A stretch of DNA of 64,000 bases from Ryuthela nishihirai (lineage: Eukaryota; Arthropoda; Arachnida; Araneae; Heptathelidae). The DNA is taken from positions 2,425,201-2,489,200 of the forward strand of contig JAWZYU010000057.1 in NCBI GenBank assembly GCA_038380435.1, in the 5' to 3' direction. A program made the translations under genes and the position numbers. Below are positions 45,431-56,187 of this stretch, in pieces (the first letter of the stretch is position 1; each line of letters opens with the position of its first letter). A model generated the notes under the pieces. It saw only the letters and a list, made by a program, of their open reading frames with translations, had not been told where the DNA came from and made no database searches.

Positions 45431-45536
45431 ATCTCAGCAGAAAAACGATACATACATCCATGCCTTACCAGGGATTCGAACCCAGGTCCCTTAGATCAGT
45501 AGCCAAGCGCACTAACCACTTGGCCACAGGATGGCA
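45431..45536 (-). mobile_element. SINE2 head, minus strand
   Basis: The tRNA-like head reads on the minus strand: A box near 45515-45530 (TGGTTAGTGCGCTTGG) and B box complement GATTCGAACCCAGG at 45472-45485, followed by GGCATGGATGTATG and TTTCTGCTGAGAT. It breaks off before the SINE2 body. Confidence 0.8.
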
Positions 45537-45910
45537 AGTAAATATTAGAGAACAAATAATTTCTTATCATCATTTTTGAAACGAAACTAAGAGATAAAAA
45601 CGTTTTATTTATTTCCTGTAAATATAAAATTCAAATTATTTGTATTAGAACACATGTAATCTTTAGCATGAAAGTTGCGTAATATTTATAAGGTAATTGT
45701 TCTGATAATTACAATAAAATCTAACTGGACATCATGAAAAAGAGATAATACAATATCTGACAGTACAGATAACTACGTTTATGAGTAAGGATCCTTATTA
45801 TACTCAATAAAACCCTTCTATGCCAATTTAGTTTTTACAGTCATATTTGCTTACAAAGAGCATTTAGTGGTCAACCCACTTTATTAACATTTCCTTTATT
45901 ATTATGCAGT
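45537..45910. other. AT-rich spacer
   Basis: No gene, repeat family or RNA is seen. Confidence 0.4.
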
Positions 45911-46113
45911 CTTGTGACCGACTGGTTAGCGCGCTTGGCTACTGATCTAAGAGGGCTGGGTTCGAGTCTCGGGTAAGGCATGGATATATGTGTCGTTTTT
46001 CGTGATCAATCAGCTGCTTCTGCTGAGTTTTCTCCATCCTCACAGACCTTCTATTATGGCATATAAACTGACAGGCTCCTGTCAGACCTCTGTGGCAAGC
46101 AGCTGCTTGAAGA
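45911..46113 (+). mobile_element. tRNA-headed SINE, family 2 (SINE2), best copy
   Basis: A box GACTGGTTAGCGCGCTTGGC, B box GGGTTCGAGTCTCGGG, then GGCATGGATATATGTG, CTGCTGAGT, CACAGACCTTCTATTATGGC, ACTGACAGGCTCCTGTCAGA and GCAAGCAGCTGCTTGA, ending in a T-rich run. It is a short SINE of about 200 bases with a polymerase III-type head. Six or more truncated or inverted relatives lie at 17448, 45431, 57481, 58012 and 62232 and in the composite units. Confidence 0.85.
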
Positions 46114-46152
46114 TTTTTTTTTATTACTATATCCTTCATCCCTTTATTTAGT

Positions 46153-46348
46153 ACAGGCTTGGAAACCTGTTACTTGTAGTTAGCATTGTCAGCTAGTGAT
46201 CAAAGGAAACGCGGGTTCGAGTCCTTGACAAGCCATGGAGGTCTCTCGTCTGTCTGCTTAGGTTTCGCATACCTCATTCTCCACTTTGCGGCATATTATA
46301 CTAATAGACTCTCGTCTGCCCTCTGTGCCAAGTAACTGATTGAGGGAT
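46153..46348 (+). mobile_element. Diverged SINE2-like copy
   Basis: It keeps the B box CGGGTTCGAGTCC, GCCATGGAGG, a CTGCTTAGGTT block, GGCATATTATACTAATAGAC, CTCTGTGCCAAGTAACTGAT and a final A/T tail, in the same order as SINE2 but with many changes. It directly follows the copy at 45911. Confidence 0.6.
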
Positions 46349-46584
46349 AATTATTTATTTTATATGAAATATAGGCGTGTGAGGTTTCTCCTTGTGTTTT
46401 GATCCTCTCTACTAAAAAAAAAATATTTATTATTTAAAAAAAAAAATCAGAGAAACTTCTGCCTTTAGGGTAGTTTTACCTCAGCCTAGTCCAGAATACC
46501 ATATTGAGAGCAAGTTTGAAAAAATATGAAAATTATGCTCATCAAGAATTTAACACTTTGGTAATTTGTCATGTGTACAAGAGA

Positions 46585-46973
46585 GGTTGGGTTGTTATAC
46601 CTCTGAGCGGCACTTTTTTGCACATCATGGGCTAAATGGCCAGGTCACAAGGGCCCCCGAAGACTCAGAGAAGGTTGGGGAAGGAGACCCACTGGAACAG
46701 CTGTTGGGAGACAGATGGTAGCCTTTCGTCAAGGCCATCCAATGTGTTCTTTAACGTGCACAGGGTATGGCTCTCTCCCGTATAGGGGGCCACGGCTTAA
46801 CGTCCCATCCGACGGACGGCGGCCTTTCCAAGCCCATCGGTGTCCCCTACTGACCGTGGGCAAGGCGGGGAATTTTTGCGGAGTTAAATCTCAACGCTGA
46901 CCCAGCTGGGACTCGAACCTGGGAACTACAGATTACGAGCCTGGCGCGCTACCGACTGATCCACCCCCGCCCC
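46585..46973 (-). mobile_element. SINE1 copy, minus strand, complete
   Basis: The tail (complement of GAGGTATAACAACCCAACC) is at the left and the head with the A box (CGCGCTACCGACTGATCCACC complement) at the right. The body is close to the other copies. It stands outside the duplicated blocks, so it is an independent insertion and useful for a SINE1 consensus. Confidence 0.9.
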
Positions 46974-47324
46974 ATGCATGCTGGGAAGGGGGATGGACGC
47001 CGTCTAATAAGACTTGGGAATATTCCCTAGCAATGTTGTGTGACAGAATGAAAGTTGTTTGAAAGATGTGTGTTTTTGAGGCACAGCTGGCAGAGAACAT
47101 TATGTTTTGCTGAGGCTGTCTCGCTGATCACATTAAATTAGTTTAACCTTATGCTCGACAGCTGAGTGTCTGAATCTTAGTTCGACGGCACAAGGGATTA
47201 AGAAAAATTCAAGTGAAACTGATTTTAGATATTATTTGCTTTCGAGAGGTTTTCCTAATTACAAAGGAGGAACAAAATTGGCAAAGTGAAAAATTACATT
47301 GAAATAAAAAAAAGTGACGGAAGC
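46974..47324. other. Unassigned single-copy sequence
   Basis: No gene or repeat is recognised. Confidence 0.4.
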
Positions 47325-48075
47325 TTAAAGAATTGTGGTTTTGAAGACACTTGTGTTATGTTCAGTGATCAGTGTTGAATGTTTAACTGATAAGAAAGGT
47401 TTTAGTTTCAAGTAAACTATCAATTTATCTGTATCGCAGAAAAATGAGCTTTCTTTAAAAAATATCTGGCAATTGTGATCATTGGGATCATTTTATACAG
47501 TTTGATAGCATATTTTTGTTTTGTTTCATTAGCGGAGAAATTGTTTATGATTAGGAATTTCGTTGCCTTATTTAATATATCAGTTCATATATAGTTTATT
47601 TACGTATTTGGAATTCACGTTCGGTTGCAAAATATTCAAACAGAATTGAAAATCGGTAAAAACTTTTCATTCACATTTTGTGTTTTTAATACGTGTGATA
47701 TCAGTTATATATTCTATTACATGGCATGGAAAAATAATTCGGCTAAACTATTCGTGGTGAGACTTCAATATTCCTGTAAAAACTTATGAAGTAAAAAAGG
47801 ATAAAAATTATATTCTCCATTACTATTTAGGTGTTATTAAGTTAGTTCGCTATTCAGAGCTAAATACAACTACCAGTATAAAATTTAGATACATTTGAAG
47901 AAGTTTTATTATTCTCGTTTAATCAACACTGGGAGACTTTGTCTACCGAGTTCGAGAACGGTTTCTGAGAAAGCAGAGTTTGCAATTAAATAGTAAAGGC
48001 GTGACTGTTCAGTCAAATTGCCTTTCAATGAAAACTAATCTTCTGATAATCTAGTAAAACACATATTTCATTACA
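47325..48075 (+). repeat. Left arm of a widely spaced inverted repeat
   Basis: This pairs, diverged, with 62430-63195. Shared blocks include ATGTTCAGTGATCAGTGTTG, TTTAACTGATAAGAAAGGTT, CATGGCATGGAAAAATAATT, CGGCTAAACTATTCGTG, CAACTACCAGTATAAAATTT and TAATCTAGTAAAACACAT. It has no coding potential and could be an unknown element present twice. Confidence 0.8.
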
Positions 48076-48620
48076 AATTTCGACTCTTAGTCAACTGATG
48101 CATCTATTCCAGGAAATATATCACAGCATCTGACAATTCCTATTAACCCTATAGAATCTCACGTAACAATAACTCTACTCCAGAAGCATGAGGGCACTCA
48201 ATTTCAAGTGAGAACAATAATAATACGCATCAGATATCTCCATGAGGTTAACAATTCTGAGCACAAACAAAATAATACTGAAGCTTACTTTTAACGAACC
48301 AATATAATTTCGAGTGACAATAATAATACGTAATGGATATCTCAATGAAGTTGACAATCCTTAAAAGAGCCTACATAACTGAAGAATACCGAAAGTGTAG
48401 AGATGATGTCATTTCCTGCTTCACTAGTGTATACGATGTGTGGGGCATGTCATTCACGAATTAGATTAGTGTGTCAAAGAATCAGAACACAGGCTTCACA
48501 ATTTTCCCGATGGCCATTCTAAATAGCTGGACTCCTTCGCTGATTCGACTTCTTTTGTGTGCGCGCAGGCGGATCAATGACTACTGTGCAGACTCGCCCA
48601 GAAGGAAAGCTGTCCACGTG
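48076..48620. other. Spacer with a short direct repeat pair
   Basis: Bases 48195-48285 and 48297-48385 are imperfect direct repeats, with the cores ACAATAATAATACG and GATATCTC.ATGA.GTT. The rest shows no recognisable gene. It borders the putative Polinton-like interval. Confidence 0.5.
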
Positions 48621-48733
48621 AGTAGTTTGTTCCCACTATACGGATCCCCCTTTGCACAGTGCTTTCCCCCCCTATGACGTCACCGGCCACGTCCACTTCC
48701 GGTCCGTGTTATGTTACAACTGTCCACGTTGCC
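48621..48733 (+). repeat. Left TIR of the putative Polinton-like interval
   Basis: It pairs with 56188-56300. Shared blocks are CCTTTGCACAGTGCTTTCCC, CTATGACGTCACCGGCCACG, TCCGTGTTATGTT and CACGTTGCC. TGACGTCA lies at 48675-48682. Confidence 0.85.
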
Positions 48734-48884
48734 TTCTGAACTCTGAGACCCTATGTCGCAATCAACAGGAAATTGACCCTGGTGTTGCAACTGTCGTTGG
48801 CGCTCCTTATTAATAATTAATAATTCATAAATAAAAATTCCCCCCCCCCCTTTTAACCACTGGTGCTATCTAGTTTTTAACTCT

Positions 48885-50215
48885 AATTTTAAGTCCTCCT
48901 TCTCGAATACTCTCGATTTTTCTTTATTTCAGACTAACCTTTTATTTTAAACCCACGATTTTGCAAACAGCCTGGTTGACCCACCTATATTTTAAACTCC
49001 CCTTCTCGAATAGTCTCGATTTTTCTTTATTTCAGACTCACCTTTTATTTTAAGCCCTCTTCATAGACCCCACCCCCCTGGTTGACCTATATTTTAAGTT
49101 CCCCTTCTGGAATAGTCTCGATTTTTCTTTATTTCAGACCCCCAATGGTTGACTTATATTTTAAACCCTCCACTTGCAAACCCCCTGGTTGACCTATATT
49201 TTAAGCCCTACCTATATTTTAAGCTCCCCTTCTCGAATAGTCTCGATTTTTCTTTATTTCAGACTCGCCTTTTATTTTAAAACATCGATTTTGCAAACCC
49301 CCGGGTTGACCCACCTATATTTTAAACTCCCCTTCTCGAATAGTCTCGATTTTTCTTTATTTCAGACTCACCTTTCATTTTAAGCCCTCTTCATAGACCC
49401 CACCCCCCTGGTTGACCTATATTTTAAGCCCTACCTATATTTTAAGCTCCCCTTCTCGAATAGTCTCGATTTTTCTTTATTTCAGACTCGCCTTTTATTT
49501 TAAAACCTCTATTTTGCAAACCCCCGGGTTGACCCACCTATATTTTAAACTCCCCTTCTCGAATAGTCTCGATTTTTCTTTATTTCAGACTCACCTTTCA
49601 TTTTAAGCCCTCTTCATAGACCCCACCCCCCTGGTTGACCTATATTTTAAGCCCTACCTATATTTTAAGCTCCCCTTCTCGAATAGTCTCGATTTTTCTT
49701 TATTTCAGACTCGCCTTTTATTTTAAAACCTCGATTTTGCAAACCCCCGGGTTGACCCACCTATATTTTAAACTCCCCTTCTCGAATAGTCTCGATTTTT
49801 CTTTATTTCAGACTCACCTTTCATTTTAAGCCCTCTTCATAGACCCCACCCCCCTGGTTGACCTATATTTTAAGCCCTACCTATATTTTAAGCTCCCCTT
49901 CTCGAATAGTCTCGATTTTTCTTTATTTCAGACTCGCCTTTTATTTTAAAACCTCGATTTTGCAAACCCCCGAGTTGACCCACCTATATTTTAAACTCCC
50001 CTTCTCGAATAGTCTCGATTTTTCTTTATTTCAGACTGGCCTTTTATTTTAAAACCTCGATTTTGCAAACCCCCTGGTTGAGCTATATTTTAAGCTCCCC
50101 TTCTCGAATAGTCTCGATTTTTCTTTATTTCAGACTCACCTATATTTTAAGCCCGGGATTTTGCAGACCCTCCTGGTTGACCTATATTTTAAACCCTACC
50201 TATATTTTAAGTCCA
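48885..50215 (+). repeat. Higher-order tandem array (223-bp unit of 103 + 120 bp)
   Basis: Twelve submonomers were counted from CTTCTCGAATA-type cores: 48899, 49008, 49103, 49230, 49333, 49453, 49556, 49676, 49779, 49899, 50002 and 50100. From 49230 to 50002 spacing alternates 103 and 120, giving an exact 223-base higher-order unit repeated four times with almost no change. Each submonomer contains TCTCGATTTTTCTTTATTTC followed by AGAC, which resembles a 3' splice acceptor, and TATATTTTAAG blocks. Short 64-codon frames recur every 223 bases as a by-product. Confidence 0.92.
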
Positions 50216-50984
50216 CTCCTTCCCTCGGATTACAAGTCTCAGAATAATTCCGCAGAAAGGATGACACAAGTCTCAATTGTAAAAATCAACTCTCAAAGTT
50301 GTATTCTTATTAATTAAAACCCTTTCTATTAAAAGTTACCTCTATTAAAAATCTTTTGCTATTCATTTTGCCAGGACTGCTAAACGATTCCCTTTTATTA
50401 AATTTCAATTCTTTGGGATTCATTTTTTCCAACCCCGTTAATCGATCCCCTAGTAAATAAAAACTCTCACTCACCTTTATTAAAATCATCCAGCGCTCGT
50501 AATAAATCAGTTTACTCTAGATGGGTTTAATCGGAAAAAAAATCATTCCATCGCTAGCGTACCTCCACGTTAATTTCGGGAAAAAGTCTCATCGGATCCA
50601 ACGTCCACGTATTTTACTAGAAGAATGACACAGTAACTGTTCCACAGAAAAATTAATAAAATTTGGTTTAAATTATTCGTAGGACTTGTATATAAGATCT
50701 AGCTTCAGACGTTCACCAGCCTAAAAGTTCTCAAAGTCCGTTTTCAGTGTATCGGAAATCGTACGTTACCTGTTGACATCCTTCAGATCGTTTATCCGTG
50801 GGTAGCAACAGCACTTTCGCCACATCACACGATATGGTGCAATCCTTTATCAGCTGGAAGGTCAAAAGGTCAAATGTCCAGCGCTTCACTGTGTCTGCAT
50901 TTGACACTGATAAGGTTTAAAAATAGATGTTTCCTAGAATCCACATTGCCTTCTCAGATTGGACTTTGACCCCTATGTCGCAAT
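50216..50984. other. Unassigned interior sequence
   Basis: No gene is recognised. Bases 50947-50985 repeat 48728-48765 (TTGCCTTCTGA and CCCTATGTCGCAATC), suggesting that the array and its left border were duplicated together. Confidence 0.45.
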
Positions 50985-51145
50985 CGACCATATTTTAAGT
51001 CCTCTTCATAGACCCCATGGTTCACCTATATTTTAAGTCCCCTTCTCGAATTTTCTTGTTTTTCCCCTGTTTAACTCGTATTTTAAGCTCTCCCTTCTTC
51101 ATAGACCCACCTATTGATCCACCTATATTTTAAGCCCTCCCCTCT
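50985..51145 (+). repeat. Residual submonomers of the 103/120-bp array
   Basis: One to two diverged submonomers are present (CATATTTTAAGTCCTCTTCA, CCCCTTCTCGAATTTTC), separated from the main array by about 770 bases. Confidence 0.8.
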
Positions 51146-51289
51146 TTAAACCAAATCAGTTTTTGCGCATTTAAACGGTGTCATCCGACGTCCATACTAT
51201 TTTTAGTACGTCTCCTGTACTCAAAAAAAAAATATTGGCTTTCGTCGCCGTAATTTGAACGCGCTACTTCAGTGCCGATAGCTGAAGCG

Positions 51290-51350
51290 ACATCGCCAGG
51301 GCGCGGATTTTTGCGGAGATAAATCTCAACTCTGGCCCTGCTATCCGCTC
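51290..51350 (-). mobile_element. SINE1 internal fragment
   Basis: TTTTTGCGGAGATAAATCTC followed by AACTCTGGCCCTGCT matches the SINE1 region just after the B box, in reverse orientation. The rest is lost. Confidence 0.65.
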
Positions 51351-51879
51351 GACAATATTTGCTACTGGTAAAACGATTTCCTTCATTAAAAATAAAAACC
51401 AATTAAATAATGGGGTATCACTGGGAAAATACTGGGAAGAACCCAAACTGATTTCGTGCTAAAACATCTCCAGATTTCAACTTACTTGAAAAACTATTGT
51501 TAGAAATGAACCAGTGACTTGAATCACTCAACTTCCATAAGAATACACAATTATGGTACAGTGTCGGGAAGAAATATGTTTCAACGAAATTCAATAGCAT
51601 GTATTACGATCAGAAAAATAATTTAGTGGACAAAGTTTAAAATAGTTATTAAATGGTACCTTACAGTGCAAGTGCGCTTCAGGCGAAAAGCCTCCCCTTC
51701 GAACACTGCACCCCGTTTTTCCGAAGTAACTGTGTCACAAGTCTTCCTACATCATCCCTAAACAGAGAATCGGATTCAATGTGCAAGAAGATCAAGACCT
51801 CATTTGAAGGAGCACATAGTGGATACTGTACTCCATAGTGAAATGAACATTGGCCTCTTGCGGGACCTAGTTATATCTC

Positions 51880-52590
51880 CAAGAGAATTACTAATGAAAA
51901 CGTGCTATTATTAATGTATGTAATTCCGACAAAAAATGTTTTGTCTGTTTTAGCCACTTTGTATCCTGCAATAGGAAACACTGAACACCTTAACAACTAT
52001 ATACATTTAGAAGAAAACACATCAGGTCTAATTTTCCCTTTAACAATCTGGATACGAGAAAGAGATGTTCCCACTCTACATCACACCATTCAGATTTAAA
52101 GCTCACGCAAATCTCCCACTGTTGTCAGACGATGAAAAGCAGCATTATTGTTCCATTAAGAATTTGTTTCTATGAAATTCAAAGGGAGAATGCTGTTTTC
52201 CATATTATAGGGAATGCAATTAATACATTCCTTGCAGATGGATGTCCTTTAGGTTATGAAATAATCTTATTAGAACGCTTAAAATTGAGATGACACACAT
52301 TAGCTCCTCCGAGAAGCGCTAGGGGGTAGAAGAATATACCCGTGAATGAAAATATTCATTCGACATGAAAAAAAAAACCTACGCCAATATCGCGTACACT
52401 GACGTGCTCCTCTTAGCTGATGTGTTTGGTGGCAGATACTGACCCCTGCTATGTTTACGCAGCTCCTGCCTTCATACCTGAAGATGACAAATACTAGAGA
52501 TGATAACCTACAATGTACCTTTTTGGAAGGCATACGAGGAGGAATTTCGGTGATATGCAGACAACGAGCATTTAGAATGAAAAACTGATT
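51880..52590 (+). pseudogene. Polinton/Maverick-type family B DNA polymerase, degenerate
   Basis: Pieces of a protein-primed polymerase B of the Polinton type appear in colinear order but in different frames. They are KNVLSVLATLYP and LEENTSGLIFPLTI (51902-52050), MFPLYITPFRFKAHANLPLL with SDDEKQHYCSIKNL (52065-52170), TDVLLLADVF (52398-52427), DPCYVYAAPAF (52441-52473) and FLEGIRGGISVICRQRAF (52519-52572). In the family these belong to the N-terminal region, the exonuclease end and the start of the palm. The later palm motifs, including the catalytic DTD-type box, are not found. Several frameshifts and stops, plus loss of sequence between blocks, make it a dead relic. It could equally derive from an integrated adintovirus-like relative. 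Recognition rests on motif memory, so a profile search is needed for the exact lineage. Confidence 0.7.
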
Positions 52591-53429
52591 GCAAGTTTGC
52601 TTTACTGTCATATAAACCTGAAAAGAGATGAAATGGGTAGTACTTTACCCATGATACACCATGTGACTAGGTCGTTAAATCAAATTACATGCATAAACGA
52701 AAATTAGAAAAACAACGAAATGGTTGGTAAATTCAATGAGAATCACTAAAATGTAAAGAGTGTTGGAATATCTGTAAATGCACACAGATTTCAGTGGACA
52801 GGTGAATATTTTCACAATTCTTTGGAAGTGGAAGACACAATAACTGTAAAACATACTGTGACGAGAGAGAAAGTATAAAAATGTAGTGGGATGGTTGTAA
52901 AAAATCGCTTCAAAACAGAAAATTACAACGCAAATACTGAAAGATAGAAAAAAACGACTATTCGACGGTTATTCCAAGCTGCTATCTCACGCTCTTTTCA
53001 GATTTCCTGGTTCTATAGTTCCCTGGTACGTAGCGCATAAGTGTGGGTGTAGTTGGCTATTTTTCGTTGCAAACACAAGTTGTTTTCACTATTAGTTATT
53101 TTTCCTGCATGAGAATACACATTTCTATACTACATTGCGTACACACGGATGGACGAATATCACAAAATACTTTGCATATAGAAAACATCAGCAAAGAACC
53201 ACAGAAGTTTGGAAATTTAAAATCTGAAAACTCAGTGTTTATAAGAAAACAACAATATTTTCAGTACTTCCATGAAACGTTGAGTCCCAGAATCGATCCG
53301 CTAGACCTGACTTTGCATTCTCTGACTTCAACCACCAATAAAACGTAATGTAAGCTCTCTCGTCAGTTATCCCAAGCCGCTATCTCTTGTCAGAGTTTCT
53401 GCCCCCCCCCCCCCTCGGTACATTTGAAT
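52591..53429. other. Unassigned interior sequence
   Basis: No gene is recognised. Bases 53050-53130 hold a diverged piece of the repeat described at 53430-54980 (GCTATTTTTCGTTGCAAACA, AGTTATTTTTCCTGCATGAG). A 14-base C run lies at 53403-53416. Confidence 0.45.
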
Positions 53430-54980
53430 AAGCGCATAAGTGTGGGTGAAAATGGCTATTTTTCGCTGCAAACTCAAGTTTTTCGACAAAGATAGGGTGT
53501 TTCACTACAATCTAACACGGGATTTCATGTGTGTTTAGTTATTTTTCCTGCATGAGAATATTTCTAATCCTTCTCATAGACAGCAGGTTAGTTACTTCGG
53601 ATCTAACAAAGCCAAGGTTTGAGATCCATATTAAGACATGAACGTTTGTGCTGTTTTCCTACCAAGATCCCGACATCCTCTCACCCCCTTCTACTGGGTC
53701 GTATGAAAAAATCCTGTAACTGTTACGACAATTAGCTGCGTGAAGGCGTATTTATTTTTAAAGCAAAGACACACTAATTTCGGACTCGCTAGCTAGAGAA
53801 TGATATATTAAATTGCTAAAGTTTGATTTTAATGATCAGATAGTGTATACATCACCACTTTTTTCGTTCATACTAATATCTTCTAACTTTCAAAATAAAT
53901 ATTGTCTCATTATAAGCGATTTCATACAAAGAGATGCGCACTCTATGCTTCACATTTAAATCTATAGAGATAACGATCACTGCCCATGGAACACATCTGT
54001 GAAAAACACGCTATGATAGGGTTTGAGGAAGATTTTTAGTCCATGGGGGTGCTGCACTGCAGGAAAGCACATTATCTTTGAGATCAGAACCTACATGAAA
54101 GTTATACTGTTTGGGTTTGAGAAAGATTCTTTAGTTCACGGGACACCGCATGAATAAGTGCATAAGTGCGGGTGAAGACGGCTATTTTTCGCTGCAAACA
54201 CAAGTTTTTCGACAAAGATAGGGTGTTTCACTACAGTCTAACACGGGATTTCATGTGTGTTTAGTTATTTTTCCTGCATGAGCATATTTCTAATCTATCT
54301 GATAGACAGAAGGTTAGTTACTTCGGATCTAACAAAGCCAAGGTCTGATATCCATAGTAAGACATGAACGTTTGTGTTGTTTTCCTACCAAGGTCCCAAC
54401 ATCCTCTCGCATGAAATATTACTGTACTAGGATCTAGAAAAATCACTATCCATTACATTAATTTTTTTATTACATTCATGTATTTCACCCCATTTTCTTG
54501 TCAAGAGCTAAAATTGTTTGATGAATGAACGACAAAATATCTTCAAATGCAGTGGACGCATGACAGAATAACTTCAAAATAAGTTCCAATAGCTGAAAAA
54601 ACAACTGTAAAAAATTAGATAAATACAGGGATAGGGAAAGACAGAATTGCTTTCAAAACATTAAAATACCTTAAATGTGTGGTTGAATCACCACCAAATA
54701 TCTCCAGCACACTTTTAAAGGAAATATTTTCTCATTATAAGCGATTTCATACAAAGAGATACGCACTCTATGCTTCACATTTAAATCTATAGAGATAACG
54801 ATTACTGCCCATGGAACACATCTGTGAAAAAACACGCTACGATTGGGTTTGAGAAAGATTTTTAGCCCATGGGGGTGCTGCACTGCAAGAAGGCACATTA
54901 TCTTTGATATCAGAACGTACGTGAAAATAATACTGTTTGGGTTTGAGAAAGATTCTTTAGTTCACAGGGCACCGCATTAC
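53430..54980 (+). repeat. Tandem duplication of a ~0.75-0.8 kb unit
   Basis: Unit 1 (53430-54170) and unit 2 (54155-54980) share GGCTATTTTTCGCTGCAAAC, GACAAAGATAGGGTGTTTCA, CTCATTATAAGCGATTTCAT, GCTTCACATTTAAATCTATA and TTGAGAAAGATTCTTTAGTT. The offset grows from about 728 to 825 bases because unit 2 has extra sequence near 54410-54700. No protein is recognised. Confidence 0.85.
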
Positions 54981-55009
54981 ACTAAAGCACACTGTCTTGT
55001 ACGTATGTC

Positions 55010-55835
55010 TGTCTGTATGTTTGTTTCTCTCTCTCTGTGTGTGTGTGTGTGTGTGTTTGTGTCTATGTGTAAATATGTACGTTACTACGAAATGTGTGTA
55101 CGTGTAGATGTGTGCATATATGTCAAGATGTAACTGTGTCTGCATGTTTGTTTCTCTCTAGGTGTGTGTGTGTGTGTTTCAGTGAATCGTGTATGTGTGC
55201 GTATGTGTGTGTGTATGTTCATGTATGTTAATATGTTTGTTTATATGTATATGTTTTCGTGCGTATGTGTTAAGATGCCTGTGTGCACATAGTCGTTTCT
55301 CTGTATGTGTATACGTCTTCATGTTTGTCTCTCTCTGTGTGTGTGTGTGTGTTAAAGTGTCTGTATGTGTTTCATCTTTATGTGCATATGTTATCGTATG
55401 TGTGTGTGTGTGTGTTCACATGCAAGAATAAACATATTGTCTTACGGACACTTGTTTGCTACAGAACAAGCTAACAATTTAAAACGAGACTTGTGGTTAT
55501 GCAAAATATTTCATGTGTGCGTATGTGTGTGTGTATGTTCATGTATGTTAATATGTTTCTTTATATATATATATGTTTTCGTGCATATGTGTTAAGATGT
55601 CTGTGTGCACATAGTCGTTTCTCTGTATGTGTATACGTCTTCATGTTTGTCTCTCTGTGTGTGTGTGTGTGTTAAAGTGTCTGTATGTGTTTCATCTTTA
55701 TGTGCATATGTTATCGTATGTGTGTGTGTGTTTGTTCACATGCAAGAATAAACATATTGTCTTAAGGACACTTGCTTGCTACAGAAGAAGCTAACAATTT
55801 AAAACGAGAGTTGTGGCTATGCAAAATATTTCATC
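55010..55835 (+). repeat. TG-rich microsatellite with a 322-bp tandem duplication
   Basis: Imperfect (TG)n and GTATGT tracts cover 55010-55760. The segment from about 55192 to 55513 is repeated at 55514-55835, including the non-simple parts ACATGCAAGAATAAACATAT and GCTAACAATTTAAAACGAGA. Cysteine/valine-rich frames here are artefacts of the simple repeat. Confidence 0.9.
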
Positions 55836-56187
55836 ACAGATCTTAACTTGAATACTCATATTTCAGGAGATGTAAGGAGTTTTCTTCAGCACGTTCGAAT
55901 ATTTTTTGAACACAACTGTCTTATGTTACGTTTCCTGTCAGATGTCTCGTAACGAACAAAGCATGTGTGTGTGTGTTCTGCTAATACAGAAGAGGACATT
56001 CAACCGAGAATATTTCAAACTTAGAATAATACGACATCCTGATGCGTTAAGAACGAAGTGGAGGGATACTAACAGCTGAAACACGACCTGAAGCGATCGA
56101 AATCCTGTTGTTTCGCGCAAGGGGACGAAGGGTGATAAAACGTGAAAAATCCTTGTTTCAAAAAAGAGGCCTCTTTTTTGAAACAAC
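55836..56187. other. Unassigned interior sequence before the right TIR
   Basis: No gene is recognised. A short near-palindrome (AAAAAAGAGGCCTCTTTTTT) lies at 56159-56178. Confidence 0.4.

Noticed and set aside
49230..50100. Regular repeats suggestive of a CRISPR array
   Set aside because: The repeats are contiguous satellite units with no unique spacers, in a eukaryotic transposon-rich setting.
49174..50317. Series of 64-84 codon frames every 223 bases
   Set aside because: By-product of the 223-base tandem unit; no domain.
52300..52611. 103-codon minus-strand frame
   Set aside because: Antisense to the polymerase B relic, which has family-like blocks on the plus strand.
53043..53348. 101-codon frame
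   Set aside because: Lies partly in a repeat with no recognisable domain; not kept in the duplicate units.
55189..55431. 80-codon cysteine/valine-rich frame
   Set aside because: Translation of a TG microsatellite.
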